Shown: piece by piece, positions 16,821 to 24,957 of the stretch
Layout: each line of letters starts with the position of its first letter
Numbering within the stretch: position 1 is the first letter of the stretch
Assembly: GCA_900469445.1 (NCBI GenBank)
Contig: UBXM01000045.1
Location: 1-64,000 of the forward strand
Direction of reading: 5' to 3'
DNA length: 64,000 bases
From: Hyphomicrobiales bacterium
GTDB lineage: Bacteria > Pseudomonadota > Alphaproteobacteria > Rhizobiales > Rhizobiaceae
Translations under genes and position numbers: made by a program
Notes under the pieces: model-generated
The model's input: only the letters and a program-made list of their open reading frames with translations
What the model was told of the DNA's origin: nothing
Databases searched by the model: none

Positions 16821-17429
16821 TCAAAGCCTTTTGATGATTTCGCGAACGGCCGCGTCGGGTGCGCCGAGCATCAGCACGTTGCGCATGGCTTCGCGTGGGC
16901 TGTTGGTCTGGAACAGAAGCCCGTTCTTGCGCCATGTCCGGTCGATCCGTGCCCGCTCGCCCGCTTCCCCTTCCACCGCAACGGCGAAATACATGCGGGA
17001 ATTGCGGGGATTGATACGGGCGAAAAACACCTCGTCCCCGCCGATCTCGGAAGAGAAATTGGCGATGTAAAAAGACCAGCTGACCATCGCGCCCTGGGAA
17101 AAGAAGGTGCGCGCCGCCGTCACGTGGCAGTAGCCCAGATGCGGACTGCCTTCCAGCGTACGATGGAAGATGATCTTTGGCAGATGGATTGATTGGTGAA
17201 AATTGTTCAGCCGCTTGTGCGTCGTTTCGCCGGCAACTTCCAGTTTCTTGCCCGTCTTCTCGGCCACTTCGTCATAGGTCAGATAGCGGCGTTCGTCGGG
17301 AACCCAGACGGGGCGGGGGCGCGAAATTCTGCCGGTGCGCAGAAATTCCGTATGGGCATTGCCGCTGTTGGGCGACACCATCAAAGGCCTTGGCCTGTTG
17401 ACCTCGTAATACCGGAGCTGTCCTGGCAT
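16821..17429 (-). CDS. Hypothetical protein (202 residues)
   Basis: I do not recognise this protein. It has no signal peptide or membrane helix and looks like a soluble alpha/beta protein with aromatic-rich strands (MVSWSFYIANFSSEIGGDEVFF). The start at ATG 17429 is preferred to the upstream TTG because a GGAAGAG box lies at a good distance. It is followed 31 bases later by the Sua5-type gene on the same strand, so it may be the first gene of that operon. Codon use is like that of its neighbours. Confidence 0.75.
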   Translation of the reverse strand: MPGQLRYYEVNRPRPLMVSPNSGNAHTEFLRTGRISRPRPVWVPDERRYLTYDEVAEKTGKKLEVAGETTHKRLNNFHQSIHLPKIIFHRTLEGSPHLGYCHVTAARTFFSQGAMVSWSFYIANFSSEIGGDEVFFARINPRNSRMYFAVAVEGEAGERARIDRTWRKNGLLFQTNSPREAMRNVLMLGAPDAAVREIIKRL

Positions 17430-17589
17430 GGCGTCGGCTCTTCCCAATGAATTTTGACGAATACTATTAGCGAGACCTTAACAGTCGGTTTCTCCGGCAT
17501 CCGATGGTAATCTTTGATCGTCGCCAATGCAGTGGCCGATGTCGCAATGTCGCCTATGCGACAGGCCGGCATCACGCTTAAATGTGACG

Positions 17590-17825
17590 AAGCTCGAGGT
17601 GCCGTCTTGCTAGGGAAGGCGGAGAATTGGGAAGCCGGCGGATCGACAGCGATCTATCCGGCGCTGCCCCCGCAACGGTGGTGGAGTTGAACGCATGGCG
17701 GGGGCCACCCCCGACCACTGGGACAGAGCCGAACGGCCGCCCGGGAAGGTGCCATGCAGTCCCCAAGGGAGACCCTGATGGGTGTCTCGGCGGACAACTC
17801 CTCAGCCCGGAAACCAGCCTTGAGC
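17590..17825 (+). promoter_or_regulatory. Cobalamin (B12) riboswitch
   Basis: The leader contains all core blocks of the AdoCbl aptamer in order. A GGGAAGCCGG block lies at 17629-17638. The B12 box GCTGCCCCCGCAACGGT lies at 17662-17678. A CCACTGG segment is near 17715, CCGGGAAGG is at 17741-17749, and the closing CAGCCCGGAAACCAGCC is near 17803-17819. Order and spacing match the family. In proteobacteria this element normally represses the downstream gene when cobalamin is bound. It ends about 108 bases before the Rieske oxygenase start, leaving room for an expression platform. Confidence 0.95.
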
Positions 17826-17928
17826 CTTGGAAAACCGGTCGCGGAGGGCGCACGGGACGGGAATTGGCTGCATCGATTGCCGCCGGCTTGTCCATGCCCT
17901 GAAGCTTGCTTGTATGGCGAGGAAGCAT

Positions 17929-19173
17929 ATGGACATTCACAATCAGGTTCTGCGGCAGCTGAAGAACCGCCGCGAAGGTTTCAGCCTGGAACGCCCCTTT
18001 TATATCGATCCCGATTATTACAGGCTCGATCTGGAAATGATCTGGTATCGCGACTGGCTGTTTGCCGGCCATGATTGCCAGATCAACAAGGCGGGCATGT
18101 ATTTCACCCTGCAGATCGGCGACTATCCGGTTCTCGTCATCCGCACCCGTGAAGGCGATATCCGCGCCTATCACAATACCTGTCGCCATCGCGGCCACCG
18201 GGTCTGCACCAAGGAAACCGGGTCCGCCACCCGTCTCGTCTGTCCCTATCACCAATGGACCTACCAGCACGACGGCTCGCTCATGTCGGCCCGTCATATG
18301 GGCGAGAATTTCGACAAGAAACAGTTCGGCCTCAAGCCCGTTCATTGCCAGGTCGTTGCCGGTTACATCTTTGTCTGCCTCGCAACCGAAGCTCCGGATT
18401 TTGCGCCGGTTCGCGCCACCGTCGAGCCCTATATGACGCCGCACCACCTGCCCGAAACAAAGGTTGCCGCTCAAAATACCATCATCGAGAAGGCCAACTG
18501 GAAGCTCGTCTGGGAAAATAACCGCGAGTGTTATCACTGCGCCGGCAATCACCCGGAACTCTGCCGTACCTATCCCGAAGCGCCGACTGCAAGCGGCGTG
18601 CAGGGCGCGGCCGATGATCCGGTGATCGCCGAACACTGGCTTCGTTGCGAGGCGGCGGGCCTGCCGAGCACCTTCACCCTGTCGCGCGATGGCCAGTACC
18701 GCGTCGCCCGCATGCCGCTGATCGAGGGGGCGGAGAGTTATACGATGGATGGCAGGCGCGCCGTGCAGCGGTCGCTTTCCGACGACGTGGAGATCTCCCA
18801 TATCGGCACGATGCTGCTGTTCCATTACCCGACCACCTGGAACCACGTGCTCATCGACCACGCGATCTCCTTCCGCGTCATCCCGATCGGGCCGGAAGAG
18901 ACGGCGGTCACCACCACATGGCTGGTCCACAAGGATGCGGTGGAAGGCGTTGATTACGATGTCGAACAGCTCACCCATGTCTGGAACATGACCAACGACC
19001 AGGACCGCCAGATCGTCGAGGAAAATGCCTTCGGCATCCGCTCGCCGGCCTATGAACCGGGACCTTATTCCGCGGATCATGAAGGCGGTGTCATGCAGTT
19101 CGTCGAATGGTATTCGAACTTCATGGTCGATCGCCTGCAGGGCAAGGAAAACCCGCTTTACGCGGTAGCGTGA
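17929..19173 (+). CDS. Rieske non-heme iron oxygenase, GbcA-like alpha subunit
   Basis: This 414-residue ring-hydroxylating-type oxygenase has the Rieske cluster ligands C85-x-H87 and C105-x2-H108. Its mononuclear iron site is NRECYHCAGNH, with H203 and H208. The sequence is closer to the quaternary-amine demethylases (GbcA, stachydrine demethylase) than to aromatic dioxygenases, judging by the ECYHC block. That makes oxidative N-demethylation the likely reaction, with formaldehyde released. No reductase gene (GbcB-like) is adjacent, so electrons must come from elsewhere. ATG 17929 is chosen because GAGG lies six bases upstream. It is the only gene behind the cobalamin riboswitch and ends in a strong terminator. 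Confidence 0.9.
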   Translation: MDIHNQVLRQLKNRREGFSLERPFYIDPDYYRLDLEMIWYRDWLFAGHDCQINKAGMYFTLQIGDYPVLVIRTREGDIRAYHNTCRHRGHRVCTKETGSATRLVCPYHQWTYQHDGSLMSARHMGENFDKKQFGLKPVHCQVVAGYIFVCLATEAPDFAPVRATVEPYMTPHHLPETKVAAQNTIIEKANWKLVWENNRECYHCAGNHPELCRTYPEAPTASGVQGAADDPVIAEHWLRCEAAGLPSTFTLSRDGQYRVARMPLIEGAESYTMDGRRAVQRSLSDDVEISHIGTMLLFHYPTTWNHVLIDHAISFRVIPIGPEETAVTTTWLVHKDAVEGVDYDVEQLTHVWNMTNDQDRQIVEENAFGIRSPAYEPGPYSADHEGGVMQFVEWYSNFMVDRLQGKENPLYAVA

Positions 19174-19181
19174 CGCTGAGC

Positions 19182-19225
19182 GCTCCTCCGCAATGTCCTG
19201 TCAGTTTGCGGAGGAGCCTGTTTTT
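19182..19225 (+). terminator. Rho-independent terminator of the Rieske oxygenase gene
   Basis: A perfect 12-bp stem (19182-19193 with 19206-19217) is followed by CTGTTTTT, nine bases after the stop. It makes the riboswitch-oxygenase unit monocistronic. Confidence 0.9.
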
Positions 19226-20123
19226 ACGCTGACCGGGACGCGCGATCATCCCCGATTACCGTGTCAAAGGCCTGGCGTCCCTGGGTCGCAAGCCAGGCCC
19301 GAAACGAAATGATCTCGGGGTTGATCTTGCGCATCTCGGCAAGGTCCACGTGATCCGCCAGCGGGCCGTTATCGAGGATCGCCGCGAGCTGGCCCAGATC
19401 GCCATTGCCGGCAAGCACGTCATCGGCAAGGCGGGAATAGGCGATCGGACGACCGGCGACTTCGCTGAAGATTTCTCCCAGCTCACGACCTGTCACGGTA
19501 TCGCTCGCGATCTTTATCGTCCGTCCGCCGAACCGAATTCGGTCGGCAAAGATCGCGGCGGCGAATTTCCCGATATCCTCGACGGCAATCAGTTGCATCG
19601 ACTGGTCCGGTCTGAGGAAGAATGTGTAACGGCCTTCCGAAATGCCGAATGCCGGGTTGATCAGCATGTCCATGAAAATCATCGGCCTGATGATCGTTGC
19701 CGTGACGGGTAGGTTTCGGATATGCGCCTCGATCCGTGGCTTGGCGTCGAAACGGGCGATGCCGGTCGGTGTGTCGCCGGAACTGGCGCCGGAGGAATAG
19801 ACGAGATGCGCGACGCCGCTTTCGGCGGCAAGATCGGCGATCGCACACCCTATCCGCACCTCTTCGGCCTCGGAAAGGTTGGCCGGCAATACGCTGAACA
19901 CGCCATGCGCACTGTCCATTTGTGCGCGGATCGCATCGAGATCGGCAAATGATCCCTGCACCAATTCGGCGCCCGCTTGGCGAAGGGCGATGGACTTGGC
20001 GGCGCTGATGTCTCGCACAATCGCGCGAACAGGCCAGCCGGCTTTCAAAAGCGCATCGGCGACCGCTCCGCCCTGTCGGCCGGTGGCACCGAATACCAGG
20101 ATCGGGCGTTTGTTTTCTTTCAT
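19224..20123 (-). CDS. NmrA-like NAD(P)-binding protein
   Basis: This 299-residue atypical short-chain dehydrogenase-like protein has an N-terminal dinucleotide-binding motif VFGATGRQGGAVADALL, followed by NmrA-type blocks (HGVFSVLPANL, VYSSGASSGD). Members act as redox sensors, NAD(P)H quinone or azo reductases, or have no activity. The start at ATG 20123 begins the basic leader MKENKRP. It is divergent from an HxlR-type regulator, a common arrangement in which the regulator controls the NmrA gene in response to reactive electrophiles. Confidence 0.87.
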   Translation of the reverse strand: MKENKRPILVFGATGRQGGAVADALLKAGWPVRAIVRDISAAKSIALRQAGAELVQGSFADLDAIRAQMDSAHGVFSVLPANLSEAEEVRIGCAIADLAAESGVAHLVYSSGASSGDTPTGIARFDAKPRIEAHIRNLPVTATIIRPMIFMDMLINPAFGISEGRYTFFLRPDQSMQLIAVEDIGKFAAAIFADRIRFGGRTIKIASDTVTGRELGEIFSEVAGRPIAYSRLADDVLAGNGDLGQLAAILDNGPLADHVDLAEMRKINPEIISFRAWLATQGRQAFDTVIGDDRASRSA

Positions 20124-20213
20124 CTGAGAACCCTCGTGGTGAACACGGGGTCTCCATATATACTGTTGAAACACAGCCGGAAGACGGCACTATTTTCAGC
20201 CTCGGGCACACGG

Positions 20214-20627
20214 GTGATACTCTTGGACAATTCAGGTCAGAGCAAAACCGAAAGGCAGGTGACGCGCGATCAGGCTTTCCTGCCGCAACCTGCAAATGGA
20301 ATATGCGGGCGTCTGGGCGACAAATGGACGGTTCAGGTCATCTGGCGCCTCTCGCTTGCCGATGGTCGAAGGCTCCGCTTCTCTCATCTGAAACGGGAAA
20401 TCGACGGCATCACGCAGCGCATGCTGACACTGACGCTACGCGGCCTGGAACGCGACGGTTTCGTCAAGCGACACTATTTTCCCGAGGTGCCGCCCCGCGT
20501 CGAATACGAGCTGACCGAATTGGGGGCCGGCATACTGGCGTCTCTTCAGGGCCTGAATTTCTGGATCAGGGACAACGTCTCCCGGATCGAAGAAAACCGG
20601 CGCGTTTACGACGAAGCCGGCGAATAG
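20214..20627 (+). CDS. HxlR-family transcriptional regulator
   Basis: This winged-helix regulator of about 137 residues has the HxlR signature: CGRLGDKWTVQVIWRL, FSHLKREIDGITQRMLT, LERDGFVKRHYFPEVPPRVEY and ELTELG. The cysteine before GDKW is the usual redox- or electrophile-sensing position. The start is uncertain. GTG 20214 gives the length listed, while GTG 20259 would give 122 residues; neither has a good Shine-Dalgarno box. It probably controls the divergent NmrA gene across the 90-base gap. Confidence 0.85.
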   Translation: MILLDNSGQSKTERQVTRDQAFLPQPANGICGRLGDKWTVQVIWRLSLADGRRLRFSHLKREIDGITQRMLTLTLRGLERDGFVKRHYFPEVPPRVEYELTELGAGILASLQGLNFWIRDNVSRIEENRRVYDEAGE

Positions 20628-20660
20628 GGCATCGGCATTCTCTGCCAGCGAATATGGCCT

Positions 20661-20686
20661 GGAACAAAATCGGCATGTCTCGCGTT
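20661..20686 (+). promoter_or_regulatory. EcfG-type general stress promoter of the first BA14K gene
   Basis: GGAAC at 20661-20665 and CGTT at 20683-20686 are separated by 17 bases, an exact match to the alphaproteobacterial EcfG (general stress sigma factor) consensus. The predicted transcript would start about 30 bases before the gene, whose GAGGAAA ribosome-binding site follows. Confidence 0.7.
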
Positions 20687-20722
20687 ACAGGTCGCTGATT
20701 TATATGTTGAGGAAACATTCCC

Positions 20723-21205
20723 ATGATCGCATTTCGCATGCGCATTGCCACGGTCTTCACGGCAGCGGCCGTTCTTGCCACGAGTTTTATTCCCGTTTCC
20801 GCCGCGCCCGTGATGCCGGCGGCACCGATGGCGGTGCAGACCTCCGCCAATCAGGCGACCGAGGTCCAATACCGTCACGATCGTGATCGCCGCTATTACC
20901 GTCATGATCGCGATCGTCGCCATTATCGCCATGAGCGTCGCGCCTACCGCCAGGGATATTACAACGGCCATCGCGGTTATCGCGAGCGCCGCAGCGGCTA
21001 TCGTTACCACAACGGCTACTGGTTCCCGCTCGCCGCATTCGCCACCGGTGCGATCATCGGCGGCGCCATCGCCAACCAGCCGCGTGCCTCCGGCAGCAGC
21101 CATTACCAGTGGTGCGCCAACCGTTACCGGACCTATCGCGCCTCGGACAACACCTACGTTCCGAGAGCCGGTGTCCGCGCTACCTGCGTTTCGCCTTACC
21201 GGTAA
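20723..21205 (+). CDS. BA14K family exported protein (first of two)
   Basis: This 160-residue protein has a signal peptide (cleavage likely after VSAA). A His/Arg/Tyr-rich low-complexity region at about residues 50-95 contains repeats of RHDRDRRYY type. A hydrophobic FPLAAFATGAIIGGAIANQP segment follows, and the C-terminal BA14K domain has two cysteines (HYQWCANRYRTY, ATCVSPY). Brucella BA14K is an immunoreactive, lectin-like protein; the role here is unknown but probably periplasmic or envelope-associated. It has an EcfG promoter and its own terminator. Confidence 0.88.
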   Translation: MIAFRMRIATVFTAAAVLATSFIPVSAAPVMPAAPMAVQTSANQATEVQYRHDRDRRYYRHDRDRRHYRHERRAYRQGYYNGHRGYRERRSGYRYHNGYWFPLAAFATGAIIGGAIANQPRASGSSHYQWCANRYRTYRASDNTYVPRAGVRATCVSPYR

Positions 21206-21223
21206 GCGCATCTCATGACGACG

Positions 21224-21253
21224 AAGCCCGGACGCTTTTGCGGCCGGGCTTTT
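21224..21253 (+). terminator. Terminator after the first BA14K gene
   Basis: AAGCCCGG (21224-21231) pairs with CCGGGCTT (21244-21251), followed by a short T-run. It lies 19 bases after the stop. Confidence 0.82.
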
Positions 21254-21384
21254 CACATTTCCGCGCAAATTATCCATTCAGGATAAAAATCCTAGCGTTG
21301 TGGAATGATCCGGGACTATCGTAGGAGTTGGAGACGCGGGAGGCGTCTTCATCAATATGTAAATTGCGGGATGGAGAATTCGAA

Positions 21385-21849
21385 ATGCCTCTGTTCAAGA
21401 AACTTGCTGTCGCAGCCGTTTCAGTGATCGTGCTTGCCGGTTCGCTTGCAACCGCGCAGGCGCTTCCGCTGCCGGCCGCACCGAACGCGCCGGTCGTGTC
21501 GGATGTCAGCAACGTTCAATACTACCGGCGAGATTATTACGGGCCGCGCCGCGGCTGGTACGGTGGCCATCGCGGTTACCGTTATCATCGCGACGGCTAT
21601 CGTCGTCACAGCGACGGTTACTGGTATCCGCTGGCGGCATTCGGAGCCGGCGCCATCATCGGCGGTGCGATCGCCTCGCAGCCGCGTTATGTCGAGCCTG
21701 CACCCAGGCCCGCTTACGGCGGTAGCGGTGGCCTCAACCCGCGCCATTACGAATGGTGCTCGGGCCGTTACCGCTCCTATGACGCCTATTCGAATTCGTT
21801 CCAGCCGTATAACGGCCCGCGCCAGACCTGTTATTCGCCCTACTACTGA
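21385..21849 (+). CDS. BA14K family exported protein (second of two)
   Basis: This 154-residue paralogue of the preceding gene has the same order of parts. It has a signal peptide (cleavage after AQA), a Tyr/Arg/His/Gly-rich repeat region (RGWYGGHRGYRYHRDGYRR), a conserved WYPLAAFGAGAIIGGAIASQP segment and a BA14K domain with two cysteines (YEWCSGRYRSY, QTCYSPYY). ATG 21385 has GGAGA seven bases upstream. Unlike the first copy, I find no EcfG consensus in front of it. It is separately terminated, so the pair are independent transcription units. Confidence 0.88.
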   Translation: MPLFKKLAVAAVSVIVLAGSLATAQALPLPAAPNAPVVSDVSNVQYYRRDYYGPRRGWYGGHRGYRYHRDGYRRHSDGYWYPLAAFGAGAIIGGAIASQPRYVEPAPRPAYGGSGGLNPRHYEWCSGRYRSYDAYSNSFQPYNGPRQTCYSPYY

Positions 21850-21877
21850 GTGGGGCGGCCAATGGCAGGAGAGATCA

Positions 21878-21906
21878 GCCCGCGCTCAGGCGCGGGTTTT
21901 TCTTTT
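21878..21906 (+). terminator. Terminator after the second BA14K gene
   Basis: A 7-bp GC stem (21879-21885 with 21890-21896) with a TCAG loop is followed by T5-C-T4. It lies just before the convergent CorA-like stop. Confidence 0.88.
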
Positions 21907-21911
21907 GTGCG

Positions 21912-22916
21912 CTAAAGGATGCCGACGCGCCTGAGCAGCCACCATGCGGCAGCCACCGAAAGCCCGATCGCACCGAAGGCGAACAGCGTGCCGTGCTCCA
22001 GATGCGCAAACGGCAGGCCGTCGGTATTCATGCCGAAAAAGCCGGTGACCAGCGATGGCGGCAGCAGGAAGGCGGTCATCAGCGACAGGATGTAAAGGTG
22101 GCGGTTGGTTTCCGACGAGAGTTTGGAATCGATTTCTTCATGCAGCAATCGTGCCCGTTCCTGCAGCGCATAGACGTCGTGATCGACTGCTTCCAGGCGG
22201 CTGATCAGACGTGCGGCCGCATCGTCGAAACCATCCGGCATCTCGTCCTCGTCGGAAGCGGCAGCGCGCCGCATCAGGGTCAGCACCGTTCGCAAATGCC
22301 GGTGAAGCCGCACCACCGTGCGCCGGACGGGGGCAAGCTTGCGGCGCTCGTCACGCGGGGCGTTGTCGTAGACGAAATCCTCGATCAGGTTCAGCTCTTC
22401 CGTCAGCTCCATCACCAGCGTGATCAGCGTCCGCTGGAATTCCGCCACCAGCGTCTCGAACACGTCGATCGGCCGTTTGTAGCGGGCCGCATTTTTCTCC
22501 ATCTGCGACTTCAGCCGGTCGATCGAGCGCAGCGGTTGCAGCCTCGTGGTGATGATGATGCGGTCCGAGACGAAGAAATGCAGCCAGCCGATATCGCGCG
22601 TCTCGCTGTCGAACTCCTTCTGGAAGTCGATCAGCGTGCCATAGATCAGCTGTTCGTCGAGAATGATCGCCGCATGGGTATCGCGTGTCGTCAGCGCCGC
22701 AAGGGCCGGCGGCGTCACGCCGGGCAGGGTTTCGAGAAAGGCCGGCACCCGGCTGTCGGCAAGGTTCAGATGCAGCCACAGGAAACCGTCTTCGACATCG
22801 AGTTCCCTGGCCGTCGTTTCGAGCGGAAGCCGTGAGCAGGAACGTGTCGGTGCGTCAAAGCGATAGGCCCAGACGAGACCGGGAATGGCAGGCGTCATCA
22901 GCGGTGGTGTGTCCAT
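21912..22916 (-). CDS. CorA/ZntB-like divalent cation transporter
   Basis: This 334-residue protein has a long cytoplasmic N-terminal domain with coiled-coil helices. It ends in two membrane helices with the GMN signature between them (FFGMNTDGLP), typical of CorA-superfamily channels for Mg, Zn or Ni/Co. The sequence after GMN and the overall length are closer to ZntB-like members, so a zinc role is possible. ATG 22916 is preferred because GGAG lies eight bases upstream; ATG 22943 would add nine residues. It would form a pentamer in the inner membrane. Confidence 0.87.
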   Translation of the reverse strand: MDTPPLMTPAIPGLVWAYRFDAPTRSCSRLPLETTARELDVEDGFLWLHLNLADSRVPAFLETLPGVTPPALAALTTRDTHAAIILDEQLIYGTLIDFQKEFDSETRDIGWLHFFVSDRIIITTRLQPLRSIDRLKSQMEKNAARYKRPIDVFETLVAEFQRTLITLVMELTEELNLIEDFVYDNAPRDERRKLAPVRRTVVRLHRHLRTVLTLMRRAAASDEDEMPDGFDDAAARLISRLEAVDHDVYALQERARLLHEEIDSKLSSETNRHLYILSLMTAFLLPPSLVTGFFGMNTDGLPFAHLEHGTLFAFGAIGLSVAAAWWLLRRVGIL

Positions 22917-23050
22917 CGGCAGAACTCCGGTGTGCTGAGGCATCTCTACGCCAAACTCGCGAAAGAATCTTTAGCGTGCCTGACAGCCCGCATTTTATCA
23001 TTTCGCTTTCCCCACATGCGCGACTGCTTCATGATGGAACAACCTTCCGA

Positions 23051-23078
23051 TTGACAATCTTCCTTACGTTTACGTAAA
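23051..23078 (+). promoter_or_regulatory. Promoter with palindromic operator before the acyl-CoA dehydrogenase gene
   Basis: A TTGACA box at 23051-23056 is followed by an inverted repeat TTACG-TTTA-CGTAA (23064-23077), which contains the perfect palindrome TTTACGTAAA. The palindrome overlaps the expected -10 position, so bound protein would block transcription. Similar ACGT-centred operators are used by MerR- and TetR-type regulators of acyl-CoA catabolism; naming one is inference. Confidence 0.55.
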
Positions 23079-23131
23079 AGGTAATTGCTTGTCTGGAAAG
23101 GCAAGGCTGCACGGCTGATGAGGAGGATCAC

Positions 23132-24949
23132 ATGTACAGCGCCCCGGTGGAGGAAATTGCCTTCACACTGAACCACGTTGCCGGACTTTCCGCTGCCCTG
23201 GAGGAGGGGCGTTTCGGCGATCTCAGCGCTGATCTGGTGGCCGCGATCCTCGAGGAAGCCGGCCGTTTTGCCTCGGGCGAAATCGCCCCGCTGGGCGAGA
23301 AGGGCGACCGCGAAGGCGCAAAACTCGACGATGGCGAGGTGACGACGCCGAAAGGTTGGCCAGACCTCTATCGCCGCTGGCGCGAAGGCGGCTGGAACGG
23401 TCTGACCGCGCCGGAAGCCTATGGCGGCCAGAACCTGCCGCATATGCTCAATGTCGCAGCGCTCGAAATGTGGAATTCCGCCTCCATGGCTTTTGCGCTT
23501 GCCCCGACGCTGACGATGGGCGCGATCGAGGCGCTCACGGCGCATGGTTCGGATGCGCTGAAAGAGACCTATCTGGAAAAGATGGTGTCCGGCGAATGGA
23601 CCGGCACGATGAACTTGACCGAACCCCATGCGGGCTCGGATCTCGGCGTGTTGAAGACCCGCGCCGAGCCGCGCGAAGATGGCACGTACCGCATATTCGG
23701 CCAGAAGATCTTCATCACCTGGGGCGAACATGACGCCGCCGACAATATCATCCATCTCGTCCTCGCCCGTCTGCCGGATGCACCGGCCGGCACGCGTGGT
23801 ATCTCGCTTTTCCTGGTGCCGAAATTCCTGGTCAACGAGGATGGTTCGCTTGGCGAGCGCAACGACGTGCTCTGCCACTCGCTCGAACACAAGCTCGGCA
23901 TTCACGGTTCGCCCACCTGCACGATGATCTTCGGTGATGGCCGCTTCGGCGAGGAATGGGGTGCTGTCGGTTATCTCGTCGGCGAGGAGAACAAGGGCCT
24001 CGCCTGCATGTTCACGATGATGAACAACGCACGCCTCGCGGTCGGCATCCAGGGCGTCGCGATTGCCGAGGCAGCCACCCAGAAGGCGATCGCCTTCGCC
24101 AAGGAACGGACCCAGGGCAAGGCGCCCGGCTGGAAGGGGAACGGCCAGAATGGGACGCAGAGCGGGGGCCAAAATGGAGCGATGAGCCCGATCATCCAGC
24201 ATCCGGATGTCGCCCAGATGCTGCTGACCATGAAGGCGCTGACCCAGGGCGCGCGGGCGATCTGCTACGCCTGCGCCCACGCCACCGACATGTCTCATCA
24301 TTATGAGGGCGAAGAGGCGCAGCACTGGGCGGAGCGGGCGGCGCTGCTGACCCCTATCGCCAAATCCTTCTCCACCGATATCGGCGTCGATGTCGCCTCG
24401 CTCGGCATTCAGGTCCATGGCGGCATGGGTTTCATCGAGGAGACCGGTGCCGCGCGTTATCTGCGCGATGCCCGTATCGCCCCGATCTATGAGGGCACCA
24501 ACGGCATTCAGGCCATCGACCTCGTCACCCGCAAACTGCCGCTTTCCGGCGGGGATCAGGTGAAGGGGCTACTCGCTGAGCTGAAGCAGGTGGCGGAAGA
24601 CGTTTCCACCCGCAACGACCCGGCCTTCGGCGATACCGGTGATCGGCTTCGGGCAGCGATTGCTGCGCTGGAAGCCGCAACCGCCTGGCTGCTGGTGGCG
24701 CAGGCGGATGGCCGCACGGCCGATGCTCTTGCAGGAGCCACGCCCTACCAGCGTCTGTTCGGCCTTGTTTTGACCGGTGTCTATCTGGCCAAGGCCGGGT
24801 TGGTTGCCGTCGACAACGGCCAGGGCAACGGCCGCGTAACCCTCTGCCGCTTCATGGCCGAAAACCTTCTGGCCGAAACCTCCGCCCTCAAGGACCGCGT
24901 CATGGCAGGCTCCGCCAGCCTCGCCGCCGCCCGAGTTGTTTTCGACTAG
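23132..24949 (+). CDS. Acyl-CoA dehydrogenase (long form, about 600 residues)
   Basis: This 605-residue flavoenzyme introduces the alpha,beta double bond into an acyl-CoA, the first step of beta-oxidation. FAD and substrate blocks are clear (MNLTEPHAGSDLGVLKT, GQKIFITWGEHD, IQVHGGMGFIEETGAARYLRD, ARIAPIYEGTNGIQA). The extra C-terminal helical domain places it with the 600-residue FadE/DmdC-like group. An unusual Gly/Asn/Gln-rich stretch (GNGQNGTQSGGQNG) sits before SPIIQHPDV where others have a short linker. It is followed by an enoyl-CoA hydratase gene, which fits the next reaction. Confidence 0.93.
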   Translation: MYSAPVEEIAFTLNHVAGLSAALEEGRFGDLSADLVAAILEEAGRFASGEIAPLGEKGDREGAKLDDGEVTTPKGWPDLYRRWREGGWNGLTAPEAYGGQNLPHMLNVAALEMWNSASMAFALAPTLTMGAIEALTAHGSDALKETYLEKMVSGEWTGTMNLTEPHAGSDLGVLKTRAEPREDGTYRIFGQKIFITWGEHDAADNIIHLVLARLPDAPAGTRGISLFLVPKFLVNEDGSLGERNDVLCHSLEHKLGIHGSPTCTMIFGDGRFGEEWGAVGYLVGEENKGLACMFTMMNNARLAVGIQGVAIAEAATQKAIAFAKERTQGKAPGWKGNGQNGTQSGGQNGAMSPIIQHPDVAQMLLTMKALTQGARAICYACAHATDMSHHYEGEEAQHWAERAALLTPIAKSFSTDIGVDVASLGIQVHGGMGFIEETGAARYLRDARIAPIYEGTNGIQAIDLVTRKLPLSGGDQVKGLLAELKQVAEDVSTRNDPAFGDTGDRLRAAIAALEAATAWLLVAQADGRTADALAGATPYQRLFGLVLTGVYLAKAGLVAVDNGQGNGRVTLCRFMAENLLAETSALKDRVMAGSASLAAARVVFD

Positions 24950-24957
24950 AGTGAAGG

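Noticed and set aside
17578..19080. A 500-codon minus-strand frame covering the riboswitch and Rieske gene
   Set aside because: The plus-strand gene has metal ligands, a ribosome-binding site and a riboswitch; the minus frame has low-complexity arginine/proline-rich text only.
20882..20945. Short tandem repeats in the first BA14K gene considered as a CRISPR-like array
   Set aside because: They are in-frame codon repeats encoding Arg/His/Asp/Tyr within a signal-peptide protein, with no constant spacers.
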